This document shows, one piece after another, positions 26,777 through 35,426 of a stretch of 64,000 bases of DNA (positions are counted from its first letter, which is position 1; the number at the start of each line of letters is the position of its first letter). The stretch is from Oleomonas cavernae (GTDB lineage Bacteria > Pseudomonadota > Alphaproteobacteria > Zavarziniales > Zavarziniaceae): assembly GCF_003590945.1 (NCBI RefSeq), contig NZ_QYUK01000011.1, positions 4,266,001-4,330,000 on the forward strand. The letters run 5' to 3'. A program made the translations under genes and the position numbers. The notes below the pieces were generated by a model, which was not told where the DNA came from, made no database searches, and saw only the letters and a list, made by a program, of their open reading frames with translations.

Positions 26777-27871
26777 TCAGGCCCGGCGCAAGGCCGGCTG
26801 GCTGGTGAAGTAGCGAATGCTCTGACGCAGGGCCTGCTCGATGTCGGGATGGGCAAGGCCGATTTCGATGGCGGCACGCTCGGCGGCACTGGTATCGAAG
26901 CGATAGGCGTTGATGAAGGCCAGGGCCTGCGCCGGCGTGCCGGTTTTCCGGTCGAGTCCGGCCTTGAGCAATGGCCGCAGGAGCCACAGCGGCACGTGAT
27001 GCCGCGGCGCCTTTTTGCCCAGCTCCTCGGCAATGATCGAGATCACCCGGGCGAGGTCGGGCGTGCCCTGGTGCAGTACGGTGAAGTCCTGGCCGGCACT
27101 CCAGGGCAGCATCGGCGCCCGCGCCAGGAATGCCGCCAGATAGTCGACAGTGAGCAACGGCACCCAGTCGCCCACCTTGCCGGGAATGGCGGACATCGAG
27201 CCGTTGGAGATGCCCTGGATCAGGCCCTCGATGCCGAACATCTGGTGCGCTTCGCCGGTCTTGGCGTGGCCGATCACGCTGGATGGGTTGACGATCACCG
27301 CCGGCAGGCCCTGGCGGGCCGCCCGGCGCACCAGGATGTCCGCCTCGATCTTGGAGTTTTCATAGACCGCGCCGCGCTTGCGCAAGATGCGGAATGCCTT
27401 CTGCGCCGCGCCCTCGTCTTCAACCAGTTTATCCCGCTCGAACCCCAGGGAGCGCCAGAACGCCCCCGCGGTGACCAGATAGCCCGAGATGTGGACGAAA
27501 CGCTCGAACCCCTCGATCGAGCGGGCGAGGGCAAGCAGGTCCACCGTCGCCTCGACATTGACCCGGTGCATGCGCACGCGGTCGTCGCTCCAATCCATCA
27601 AGGCACCCAGATGGTAGATGTGGCGCGCCTGGGCGAGACGGCTCCTGTCCCGTTGGGCGAGGCCCAGGCCCGGCAGCGCCAGATCGCCCTCGATGAGCTC
27701 GAGCTGCGCGGCGATACCGCCATGAGACACGACCCAGGCCTTGAACTCGGCCTCGCGCGCCTTGGCGTTGCGCACCAGGCCCAGCACCTTGTGACCGTCG
27801 GCGGTCAGCCGGGCGGCGGTCCAGCGGCCGATCAACCCGGTGATGCCGGTCATCAGGATGGTCTTTGTCAT
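26777..27871 (-). CDS. Extended SDR (NAD-dependent epimerase/reductase-like)
   Basis: 364 aa. N-terminal Rossmann motif TGITGLIG at 8-15 and intact YxxxK as YENSK near residue 170, with VNPSSVIGH following. The overall pattern fits extended SDRs such as dihydroflavonol-4-reductase or thioester-reductase-like proteins; substrate unknown. Overlaps the upstream TetR gene by four bases (27868-27871), so regulator and enzyme form one operon that the regulator likely controls. Confidence 0.8.
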   Translation of the reverse strand: MTKTILMTGITGLIGRWTAARLTADGHKVLGLVRNAKAREAEFKAWVVSHGGIAAQLELIEGDLALPGLGLAQRDRSRLAQARHIYHLGALMDWSDDRVRMHRVNVEATVDLLALARSIEGFERFVHISGYLVTAGAFWRSLGFERDKLVEDEGAAQKAFRILRKRGAVYENSKIEADILVRRAARQGLPAVIVNPSSVIGHAKTGEAHQMFGIEGLIQGISNGSMSAIPGKVGDWVPLLTVDYLAAFLARAPMLPWSAGQDFTVLHQGTPDLARVISIIAEELGKKAPRHHVPLWLLRPLLKAGLDRKTGTPAQALAFINAYRFDTSAAERAAIEIGLAHPDIEQALRQSIRYFTSQPALRRA

Positions 27872-28467
27872 CTGGCGTTCCTCGTGTGGAAGAGTGGTGC
27901 GATCTCGGCGACGACATCGTCGAGCGGTGCGCGCGAACGGCCTGTCCGGGCCAGAATGAGGGCGCCCTCGATCGCCGACAGGGCGAAGGTCGCCAGGCGT
28001 GGCGCCCGTTCCGCGGCGATGCCGGCGGCGACCAGGTGGCGGGCGATGCGCGCCAGCCAGTCCTGGTAGCTTTGCGCGCAGGCGAGGCCCAGCGCCGGCG
28101 TATCCTCGCCGGTCTCGAGCGCGATCGTGGTCACCGGGCAGCCGCGGGCGTAGTTCGAGGCTGCCAGTTCCCGGGCAAAGCCATCGACGATCAACTTCAG
28201 CGCCTCGAGCGGGGAGGAGGCCGCGGCAAAGGCCATGTCGATACCCTGGCCGATGACATCCTGGGCCAGTACCACTGCCGCCGTCGCGATCGCCTCCTTG
28301 CCGTCGGGAAAATGGAAGTAGAGCGAGCCGCGCGGAAAACCGCTTTCCTGGATCAGTTGATTCAGCCCGGTGCCGCGATAGCCCTGCGCGTGGAAGGTCG
28401 CCAGCGCTGAAGCGACCAGGCGGTCGCGGGTCTTTTCCCCCTTGGGCAATTTCGATGGTCCGGCCAT
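27868..28467 (-). CDS. TetR-family regulator of the LmrA/YxaF type
   Basis: 199 aa. HTH region KTRDRLVASALATFHAQGYR, then LNQLIQESGFPRGSLYFHFP, followed by KEAIATAAV. The GSLYFHFPDGKE run and the C-terminal layout are characteristic of LmrA/YxaF-like repressors. ATG 28467 (MAGPSK) is preferred to the longer frame at 28545, which would run through the palindrome at 28489. First gene of an operon with the SDR gene. Confidence 0.85.
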   Translation of the reverse strand: MAGPSKLPKGEKTRDRLVASALATFHAQGYRGTGLNQLIQESGFPRGSLYFHFPDGKEAIATAAVVLAQDVIGQGIDMAFAAASSPLEALKLIVDGFARELAASNYARGCPVTTIALETGEDTPALGLACAQSYQDWLARIARHLVAAGIAAERAPRLATFALSAIEGALILARTGRSRAPLDDVVAEIAPLFHTRNAR

Positions 28468-28488
28468 GGGTGTTCCTTGTTGCAGAAA

Positions 28489-28510
28489 ATATGTAGACCG
28501 ATCTTCATAT
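28489..28510. promoter_or_regulatory. Operator candidate of the LmrA-like regulator
   Basis: 22-base palindrome centred on CC|GA, ATATGTAGACC facing GATCTTCATAT; 9 of 11 base pairs match. It contains the AGACCG/TCT core typical of LmrA/YxaF-type boxes. Lies 22 bases before the start codon. Confidence 0.65.
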
Positions 28511-28619
28511 TTTTTGCAACGGAGAAATTTTCCCGCACCCCTCAACCCGCGAACGCGGTTAACCGCCGTCGCGCAGGGCCGGGCTGGTGATGCTTTGTTA
28601 CACTATGAGCGGGGACTGA

Positions 28620-29474
28620 CTACTCCGCCTCGCTCTGCTCGCGGCGATAGCGGTGGATATAGCGCTCGGTCAGGGTATCGCAGGGCACCATGATGAAGCA
28701 GTCGACGGTCTGGAATTCCGGGTCGATCACGGCACCGTCGCCGATATAGCCGCCCAGGCTGAGATAGCCCTTGATCAGCGGCGGCAGGGTGCGCTTGGCC
28801 TCGCGCGGGTTGAGCTGCTCCTTGGGGATCCGGTCCATGGTGACGAAGCGGCTGGGCAGGGCGCGGACGCGGCGCTCGGGCGGCGCCAGGTGATAGTGGT
28901 GGAGATAGCCGAGCGGCACGGCCAGGGCGTCGGGATCGACGCCGTGGAAGCTGCCGCAGCCGAACATCAGGCTGATCTTGTGCTCGACGATATAGCCGGC
29001 GATGGCGCGCCACAGGAATTGGATGACTGCGTTGGTGCGGTATTCGGGCGCCACGCAGGAGCGGCCCAGTTCCAGGAAATTGTCGTCCGGCCGGCGTCCG
29101 CGGTCCAGCATGGCGATGTCGAATTCGCTGGCCGAATAGAAGCCGCCGTGGGCCTTGGCGACGCACTCCCGCAACAGCCGGTAGGTGCCGACCACCACCG
29201 GCGGCTGGCTGCCGTCGCCGTGATCGAACACCAGCAGATGGTCGCAAAACGGGTCGAAGTGATCGAAATCGCGCTTGGCCGCCGCCAGTTCCGGCGTCGG
29301 CTGGGCGCCCATTTCGTCGTAGAAGACACGGTAGCGCAGCGCCTGCGAGGCGAGCAGTTCCGCCTCGGTGCGCGCCAGGCGGGCCTCGAGCTTGTCGGTA
29401 TCGGCCGGCCGGCGGGCGGGTACCGCCTCGCCCGCGCCCTCGTCAACCTTCAGTGTGTTCAACGCCACGTTCAC
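28620..29474 (-). CDS. olsB: Ornithine-acyl-ACP N-acyltransferase (OlsB-like)
   Basis: 284 aa. OlsB makes lyso-ornithine lipid from 3-hydroxyacyl-ACP and ornithine, the first step of phosphorus-free ornithine lipids. Evidence: GNAT/autoinducer-synthase-like core with LRYRVFYDEMGA, FDHFDPFCDHLLV, ELGRSCVAPEYR and GCGSFHG, in the order seen in OlsB and related hemolysin-type acyltransferases. No olsA acyltransferase is adjacent. The pst-pho operon lies 1.9 kb away, fitting the known link of ornithine lipids to phosphate starvation, but no Pho box was seen in front of this gene. Start GTG 29474. Confidence 0.75.
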   Translation of the reverse strand: MNVALNTLKVDEGAGEAVPARRPADTDKLEARLARTEAELLASQALRYRVFYDEMGAQPTPELAAAKRDFDHFDPFCDHLLVFDHGDGSQPPVVVGTYRLLRECVAKAHGGFYSASEFDIAMLDRGRRPDDNFLELGRSCVAPEYRTNAVIQFLWRAIAGYIVEHKISLMFGCGSFHGVDPDALAVPLGYLHHYHLAPPERRVRALPSRFVTMDRIPKEQLNPREAKRTLPPLIKGYLSLGGYIGDGAVIDPEFQTVDCFIMVPCDTLTERYIHRYRREQSEAE

Positions 29475-29643
29475 CTGCTTGTCTGCGCCGTTGCGCCTGC
29501 CCGCCGATCGACACAGGCCACCGGTCTGCCCCCCGGCGCCGCGTCATTCCAAAAGCGGCATCCCCTCCCGCACGGTGGTGCCTCCCCAGCCGGGTCCGAC
29601 CCACCTGATAAGGGATCAGCATACCGCCCTCGGGCCTCGCCGG

Positions 29644-31338
29644 TCAAACGGACCGACCGTCCCGCGACTGCCGCCTGACGACGACGAAGCACAGCACGAT
29701 GGCGAAGAGCCCAATCACCACTGAATAGAGGAAGAATGTGACATATCCAGCACCCAGCGCCGCAGGACTTGTCCCCGCCTTGGCCGCACCGGCGGCGAAG
29801 GCCTGGGGCGGCAGGTCGGACAGCCAGGGCATGACGGCCGAAAACAGCCCGCCGTCCTCAGCACCCCGGGCGGCGCCCTCGACGATGCGGCCCGACTGCG
29901 AGGCGATCAGCTTGCCGGGCAGGGCGTAGAGCGAGGAGAACAGGGCATATTGCGTGGCGGTGAAGCCGGCCGAGGTGAGCCCCGACATATAGGCGATCAG
30001 GCAGGTGCCGGCGAAGCCCGAGGCCAGGTTGTCGATGCCGATGGCGACGATCAGCGACGGCACATCGGGCCCCTGGAGCGCCAGCCAGGCAAAGACCAGG
30101 TTGCTGGCCGGGCCGGCGAAGGCGCCGACCAGCAGGGACCGGAGAATGCCGAACCGGGCCACGGCATAGCCGCCGGCAAAGACCCCTACCATGGTCATGA
30201 CCAGGCCGAAGCCCTTGCGCACCTCGGCCACCTCGATCTTGGTGAAGCCTAAGTCGAGGTAGAAGGGATTCATGATGTTCAGCACGAAGTCCGACAGGCG
30301 GTAGACGCAGATCAGGGCCAGGATCGGCCCGGCCAGGCGGCCATAGCGGCGGAAGAACACCGCCAGCGGCGTGCCGAAGGCCTCGGCCAGGGTCCGGCCC
30401 GGCGGTGTTTCGATGCCGGGAATGGGGCAGCAGGCCACCACGATCAGGCCCAGCCCGACGATGACGGCGCCGAATTGCAGGAAGACGGCCTGCGGCGGCA
30501 CGGTCCACAGCGGGGCCAGGCCGAAGCCGTCGGGCGAGCCGACGGCGCTCGACAGCAGGGTCAAGGTGAAGGGATCGCCACTCAGGCCGGCACCGACGAT
30601 CAAGGCGCCGATGAGCAGGATCGCCGCCCGGACCAGCCATTCGGCCGCGATCGCCGGCGTCAGGCCGGGGCGGCCGGCGCGCGGGGCGGGACGCGGCGCG
30701 CGGGATGCCTCGCGCGGGGCGGTCAGCACGCCGATCATGCCCACGATCATCAGGCAGGCCATGGCGGCATAGGAGAAATTCCAGGTGAAGGCCTCGGCCA
30801 GGGCCAGGGCCGCGCCGCCGGCGACCAGCCCGGCAATGCGATAGCCCCATTGATAGGCTGCGGCCATGGCACCCTGCTTGGCCCCTTCCACCGCCTCGAT
30901 GCGCCAGGCATCGATGACGATGTCCTGGGTCGCCCCGGAAAAGCCGACGAACACGGCGAAGGCGGCGACCAGGCCCAGGTTGTCGGCCGGATTCTGCCCG
31001 GCGATCAGGATCAAGCCGGCCATCACCGCGACCTGAGCCGCCAGCATCCACGAGCGGCGATGGCCCAGCCGGCGCGACAGCAGCGGAATGTCGTAGCGAT
31101 CGACCAGCGGTGCCCACAGGAACTTGGCCGAATAGGCCAGGGTCGCCAGGCTGAAGAAGCCGATCACCGCGAGCGAGACGCCGTCGTCGCGCAGCCAGCC
31201 CGACAGGGTGTCGAACACCAGCAGGTTGGGCAGCCCGGCGGAAAAGCCGAGCGCCAGCATGACCAGCACCCGCCGCTCGCCATAGACGGCCAGCGCACGC
31301 CACCAGGAGGGAGAGGGTTTCACCGACGAATCACTCAT
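29644..31338 (-). CDS. ampG: AmpG-family muropeptide MFS permease
   Basis: 564 aa. Imports anhydro-muropeptides for cell wall recycling across the inner membrane. AmpG-type N-terminus: LALGFSAGLPNLLVFDTLSG, then WLRDDGVSLAVIGFFSLATL, and FLWAPLVDRYDIP in the first loop; ATQDIVIDAWRIE after helix 4 is a strong family marker. About 14 hydrophobic segments, as for long AmpG proteins. Same strand as the amidase cassette that precedes it by ~120 bases. Confidence 0.9.
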   Translation of the reverse strand: MSDSSVKPSPSWWRALAVYGERRVLVMLALGFSAGLPNLLVFDTLSGWLRDDGVSLAVIGFFSLATLAYSAKFLWAPLVDRYDIPLLSRRLGHRRSWMLAAQVAVMAGLILIAGQNPADNLGLVAAFAVFVGFSGATQDIVIDAWRIEAVEGAKQGAMAAAYQWGYRIAGLVAGGAALALAEAFTWNFSYAAMACLMIVGMIGVLTAPREASRAPRPAPRAGRPGLTPAIAAEWLVRAAILLIGALIVGAGLSGDPFTLTLLSSAVGSPDGFGLAPLWTVPPQAVFLQFGAVIVGLGLIVVACCPIPGIETPPGRTLAEAFGTPLAVFFRRYGRLAGPILALICVYRLSDFVLNIMNPFYLDLGFTKIEVAEVRKGFGLVMTMVGVFAGGYAVARFGILRSLLVGAFAGPASNLVFAWLALQGPDVPSLIVAIGIDNLASGFAGTCLIAYMSGLTSAGFTATQYALFSSLYALPGKLIASQSGRIVEGAARGAEDGGLFSAVMPWLSDLPPQAFAAGAAKAGTSPAALGAGYVTFFLYSVVIGLFAIVLCFVVVRRQSRDGRSV

Positions 31339-31455
31339 GCACTATCCTCGCCCGGCCAGCCAGCTCTTGCGAGGGAGTCGTTCTTTGCCGCTATTACGAC
31401 AGCATCACTTTCACCCCATGCGCTTGTCGCGTCGATTGCCGTCGCTTCACGGACA

Positions 31456-32403
31456 TCAGGAGCCGCTACCCAAAACCTTGTCGATCAGTTCCTGTGTGCG
31501 GGGCCCGACATCACTCCGAAGCCCATTGAAGGAGAGGGCCAGGGCCGCACGATCAGCCTCCTTGAGGTCTGGATAAGCACCGTGGATGACCAGAATGAGA
31601 TTGTACTTACCATTTTCGGAGGCCGTTCTTATCAGTTCCAGCGCGATCTTCACGGCTCTCGGATCCCCCAGATCGTACAGAAACTCGGAGGCAAAGACCC
31701 TAACCGTTCTATCTTCATCCCCGGCCATCTGGCAGAGAACCTCCAACGACTGGTCGTCGATCAACTTCGCAATTTCTCGCCGCTCGGACTTGTGCTCCCT
31801 CATATATTCCGTCAGAGCAACAGCAACACCCAGCCTGACGCGATATGAGTCCTTCCGCTCTTTCAAGCGCTCAAGCATCGGTGGGATTGCCTTCATTCCC
31901 TCCTGGTAGAGAAGCGATCGGGCCTCCCGACGGACCGTGGTCGAATCCGACTCCAGATCATCAAGGATGTCAGCGAAGTTGATAGCGGGGTCGGCTATTG
32001 CCGTCGATATCAGGGAAAAATCACCTTGCCAAACGAACGGAGAGAGCGGACGAGAACCGCCCTGGCACGGCCCGACATCGGCAATTTTGCGCACGCCTTC
32101 ACCAATAAGGGCGCCGGCTCGCCGATCAAATCGCCATTGCAGTATTTTTCCCGAGCCGAGGTAGGGCTCGACTTCCGCCTTGGACACGCATTCGAACGGG
32201 TACTCCTGCGGATCTTCCGTATCGCTGCCCGGAAAACTAATTATCACCGACAATCTCTGCGAATTTATGCCTCTACTAATTACTATGAATTCGTAGGATC
32301 GACCGCGATCAGCTCCATAATAACTCTTGTCGCCTGCATATAGCTCCACTCTGGATCCTTGAATATCCCCATCTATACGTATTATTACCATATCATCGCG
32401 CAT
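31456..32403 (-). CDS. HEAT-repeat-like protein of the low-GC cassette
   Basis: 315 aa, not assigned to a named family. Residues 1-~110 look like a beta-rich domain. From ~150 onward there are HEAT/PBS-like helical pairs (..DSTTVRREARSLLYQEGM.., ..DRTVRVFASEFLYDLGDP..) suited to protein binding. No signal peptide. Codon use and base composition are clearly lower in G+C than flanking genes. Three bases behind the small membrane protein and seven more to the amidase, so this is one operon. ATG 32403 is preferred to TTG 32406. Role is unknown; immunity or adaptor is a hypothesis. Confidence 0.65.
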   Translation of the reverse strand: MRDDMVIIRIDGDIQGSRVELYAGDKSYYGADRGRSYEFIVISRGINSQRLSVIISFPGSDTEDPQEYPFECVSKAEVEPYLGSGKILQWRFDRRAGALIGEGVRKIADVGPCQGGSRPLSPFVWQGDFSLISTAIADPAINFADILDDLESDSTTVRREARSLLYQEGMKAIPPMLERLKERKDSYRVRLGVAVALTEYMREHKSERREIAKLIDDQSLEVLCQMAGDEDRTVRVFASEFLYDLGDPRAVKIALELIRTASENGKYNLILVIHGAYPDLKEADRAALALSFNGLRSDVGPRTQELIDKVLGSGS

Positions 32404-32406
32404 CAA

Positions 32407-32643
32407 CTAATCAACTACCAGGAGCAGTACTATCGATATGGCGGCCACGCCGGTGACGACGGCCCCTTTGTGCTTGATCGTTGCTGTTGACCCAAATGCG
32501 CCCAAAATGATTCCCAAGCCGCAACACAAAATCAGCAAAGAGGTTGTCGATGCGATAAGTGACATCGACATGCTGATGCCGCCCGCAGCCGCAAGCATGA
32601 GGCCGATGATGAGCGCGGGCCAAAATATGTACTTTTGATCCAT
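32407..32643 (-). CDS. Small three-helix membrane protein, holin-like
   Basis: 78 aa. Three hydrophobic segments can be drawn at ~6-24, ~28-48 and ~58-77 with a short charged TIKHKG turn between the last two. Size and topology recall class I holins, but sequence does not identify a holin family. Preceded by GAGG at suitable spacing to ATG 32643. It lies between the amidase and the HEAT-like protein in one transcription unit. Alternative: a membrane-bound immunity protein. Confidence 0.6.
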   Translation of the reverse strand: MDQKYIFWPALIIGLMLAAAGGISMSMSLIASTTSLLILCCGLGIILGAFGSTATIKHKGAVVTGVAAISIVLLLVVD

Positions 32644-32650
32644 TGTATCC

Positions 32651-33238
32651 TCATCCAGAAAGGACGTTGCCCAGTCCGGCGGCGTCATGGTCGCCGGCAT
32701 GACGCTCAACGATCAGTTGATTGACTTCGTCGATAACCTCCTGCTTCCGGACATTTTTTCCGGGGCATGCGTGATCGGTAAGGGGATCTTCGTAATGAAG
32801 CTTCATTGCTGAAGTATCGAGGCCTAAGATTGCCGAAAGCGTTGCTATCGCCGCCACGGTATTCTTTCTAACTTTCAGGCCCCGGCCGGACGAAAAGGAC
32901 TCCGTCTCGAAATCGCCAAGCATTTCAGCGCCAATGGATACTTTGTTCCATGAGGGAGAGTGGGTACCGGAAACCGTCAGCGGCGTGAAAACCCATATCG
33001 CCAAGTCATCGATAAAGAGATGAGGTCCGGCTTTCCACCCTTTTTGATCTCTGTAGTAAGCTTCCAGATTGGCCATGTGGGATTTCTTGAAGCCGTTCGG
33101 TCTCTGGGCCAAAGACGGTATTGCTGTGTTGTGCAGGGTAATGAAGTTGGGCCGCCAATTTATCCATTTCAATTGATGGCAGTAGTTGTCAAATGTGCTC
33201 TGCGTAAAGGATTCCCCGACGATCCCCTTCCAGCTCAT
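32651..33238 (-). CDS. Endolysin-type N-acetylmuramoyl-L-alanine amidase (Amidase_2/PGRP fold)
   Basis: 195 aa, no signal peptide. Cleaves the bond between MurNAc and L-Ala of peptidoglycan. Probable zinc ligands are H36 (in ITLHNTA), H148 and C158 (in LHYEDPLTDHACPGK); H156 sits where T7 lysozyme has its catalytic Lys. GPHLFID and SIGAEMLGD are typical conserved strands. Lower G+C than its surroundings, and phage-like in sequence, but no other phage genes are near. Encoded first in a three-gene cassette next to ampG. Confidence 0.82.
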   Translation of the reverse strand: MSWKGIVGESFTQSTFDNYCHQLKWINWRPNFITLHNTAIPSLAQRPNGFKKSHMANLEAYYRDQKGWKAGPHLFIDDLAIWVFTPLTVSGTHSPSWNKVSIGAEMLGDFETESFSSGRGLKVRKNTVAAIATLSAILGLDTSAMKLHYEDPLTDHACPGKNVRKQEVIDEVNQLIVERHAGDHDAAGLGNVLSG

Positions 33239-33365
33239 GGTGTCGTTCCCCAGACAGTCAAATCCAGAGGTAGAAATTTATCCCAATATCAATGTGAATG
33301 GCGAGTCTATTTTATGAATTCCCTCTGGGGTAAAGAAAGTTGCCAAACTGTCGGGAAGGCTTCGA

Positions 33366-33785
33366 TCAGGTCGATGTTTTCAGCCCGATCCGCGCGATGA
33401 ATTTGTCGTAGTCGATGATGGCGCGTTCATGATGGCCTTCGCCTATCGATTCGCGCACGTCGTGGCAGCGGGCGTGGAAGCATAGCTTGCGGCCCTCGAT
33501 CTCGACCAGCTCCGCCTGCGCGGTCACGGCCAGGCCGATCGGCGTCGCGGCGACATGGCTCAGGTCGACACAGGTGCCGACGGTACGCTGGTGGGGCGCG
33601 AGGTAGGGCCGCAGCAACTCGATGCAGGTCCACTCGACGAAGCCGACCAGGAAGGCGGTGGCGAAGACCGGGGGCATGTCGGCAAAGCCGGTGAAAGCGG
33701 CCGAGACCCTGGGCACGGTCAGGCTGGCGTCCACGGTTATGGTCTGGCTGTGGCGCAGGCCGGGCTTGAGATCGTCGGGTGTCAT
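33366..33785 (-). CDS. Hotdog-fold thioesterase, FlK-like
   Basis: 139 aa, a single hotdog domain as in fluoroacetyl-CoA thioesterase FlK-like proteins: T at FATAFLVGFVEWTCIELLRP, then RTVGTCVDLSHVAATPIG and HARCHDVRESIGEGHHERAI. Probably hydrolyses a short acyl-CoA or acts as a lyase; substrate unknown. Only one gene in this stretch on the minus strand between the low-GC cassette and comM. Start ATG 33785. Confidence 0.75.
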   Translation of the reverse strand: MTPDDLKPGLRHSQTITVDASLTVPRVSAAFTGFADMPPVFATAFLVGFVEWTCIELLRPYLAPHQRTVGTCVDLSHVAATPIGLAVTAQAELVEIEGRKLCFHARCHDVRESIGEGHHERAIIDYDKFIARIGLKTST

Positions 33786-33822
33786 GGTGCCTCCCGGCTC
33801 GCATTATGGCCGGGGCTGGACA

Positions 33823-35348
33823 TCAGGCAACCGGCTCCATGCGCCGGAACGACAGGGCCTCGGCGACGTGGAGGCGGCCGACCGTCTGCGCCCCGGCCAG
33901 GTCGGCAATGGTGCGGGCGACTTTCAGGACGCGGTGATAGGCCCGCGCCGACAGGCGCAGGCGCCTTGCGGCGTCGAGCAGCAGGGCCTGGGCCGGCGCC
34001 TCGGGCGTCGCGATCGCCTCGAGCAATTCGCCCTCGGCATCGGCATTGGTGATGGCGCCGCGCACCAGCGCCTTGTCCAGCCGGGCGAAGCGCGTGCGCT
34101 GCCGGTCCCGGGCCGCGGCGACCCGGGCCGCGATTTCCCCGCTGCCTTCGGCCGGCGGCGGCAGGGCCAGGTCGGCGGCGGCGACCGGCGGCACTTCCAC
34201 CGTCAGGTCGAAACGGTCGAGCAGGGGCCGGACAGCCGGGTCTGGTAATCGGCGGCACAGCGCGGCGCGCGCGAACAGGCCAGGCCCGGATCCGACAGGT
34301 GGCCGCAGCGGCAGGGGTTCATCGCCGCGACGAGCTGGAAACGCGCGGGATAGGTTACATGGGCGTTGGCGCGGGCAACCACGGCCTGGCCGATCTCGAT
34401 GGGCTGGCGCAGGGCATCGAGGGCGGCACGCTGGAACTCGGGCAGTTCGTCGAGGAACAGGACGCCGCGATGGGCGAGGCTGACCTCGCCCGGCCGGGCC
34501 TTCTGGCCGCCGCCGATGAGGGCCGCCTGGCTGGCGGAATGATGGGGGTTCCTGAACGGCCGGGTGCGGGCGATGGCGCCTTCCGCCAGTTGCCCGGCGA
34601 CCGACTGGATCAGGCTGAGTTCCAGGGCTTCCGATGGTTCCAGCGGCGGCAGCAGGCCGGGCAGGCGGGCCGCCAGCATCGACTTGCCCGACCCGGGCGG
34701 GCCGATCATCAGCAGATGATGGCCGCCGGCCGCGGCGATTTCCAGCGCCCGCTTGGCGCTTTCCTGGCCCTTCACGTCGCGCAGGTCGGGGCCGCCCGCC
34801 ACCGCCGCCAGTTCACGTGCGATGGGGATGCCCAGGATCTGGGTGCCCTTGAAATGATTGACCAGAGCGATGAGCGAGGCCGGCGCCAGGATGTCGAGCC
34901 CGCCGACCCAGGCCGCCTCCGCCCCCGAGCGCTCGGGACAGATCAGGCCGCGGCCTTCGCCCGCGGCCGAGACGGCGGCATTGAGCACGCCCGAGATGGG
35001 GTTCAGCCGCCCGTCGAGCGAGAGTTCGCCCAGCGCCACATGGCCGTCGAGTTCCTCGGCCGGGACCACGCCCATGGCCGCCATCAGGCCCAGGGCGATC
35101 GGCAGGTCGAAATGCGAGCCTTCCTTGGGCAGGTCGGCCGGCGCCAGGTTCACGGTGATGCGCTTAGGCGGAAGGCCCAAGCCGATGGCGCCCAGCGCCG
35201 CGCGCACCCGCTCGCGGCTTTCGCCCACCGCCTTGTCGGGCAGGCCGACGACATTGAAGGCCGGCAGGCCCGACGCCATCGCCACCTCGACATCGACGGG
35301 CACGACCTCGATGCCTTCAAAGGCGACGGTACGGATGCGGACAACCAT
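33823..35348 (-). pseudogene. comM: ComM/YifB Mg-chelatase-like AAA ATPase, interrupted by a one-base frameshift
   Basis: Whole gene would encode ~508 residues, the usual size. N-terminal part (starting ATG 35348) has GLPAFNVVGLPDKAVGESRE, Walker A GPPGSGKS and VLFLDELPEF; the frame breaks after ADYQTRLSGP. The matching C-terminus (LLDRFDLTVEVPP.. to ..LSFRRMEPVA) continues in the next frame to 33823. Restoring one C/G at the GGGG run (34224-34227) mends it. ComM is a helicase involved in processing DNA during natural transformation. Could be a true mutation or base-calling error. Confidence 0.85.
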
Positions 35349-35426
35349 CAGGCGCTGTAATCCCAGGTGGAGGGACCCACCTTAAGCAGCGCGCATCGGC
35401 CGGGCCAGCCCAATCCTGCGCTGTGG

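Noticed and set aside
31456..33238. Complete prophage
   Set aside because: No integrase, capsid, tail or terminase genes; only an amidase and a holin-like protein are visible.
34203..35348. Programmed frameshift in comM
   Set aside because: No shifty heptamer or stimulatory structure was seen; a simple missing base in a homopolymer explains it better.
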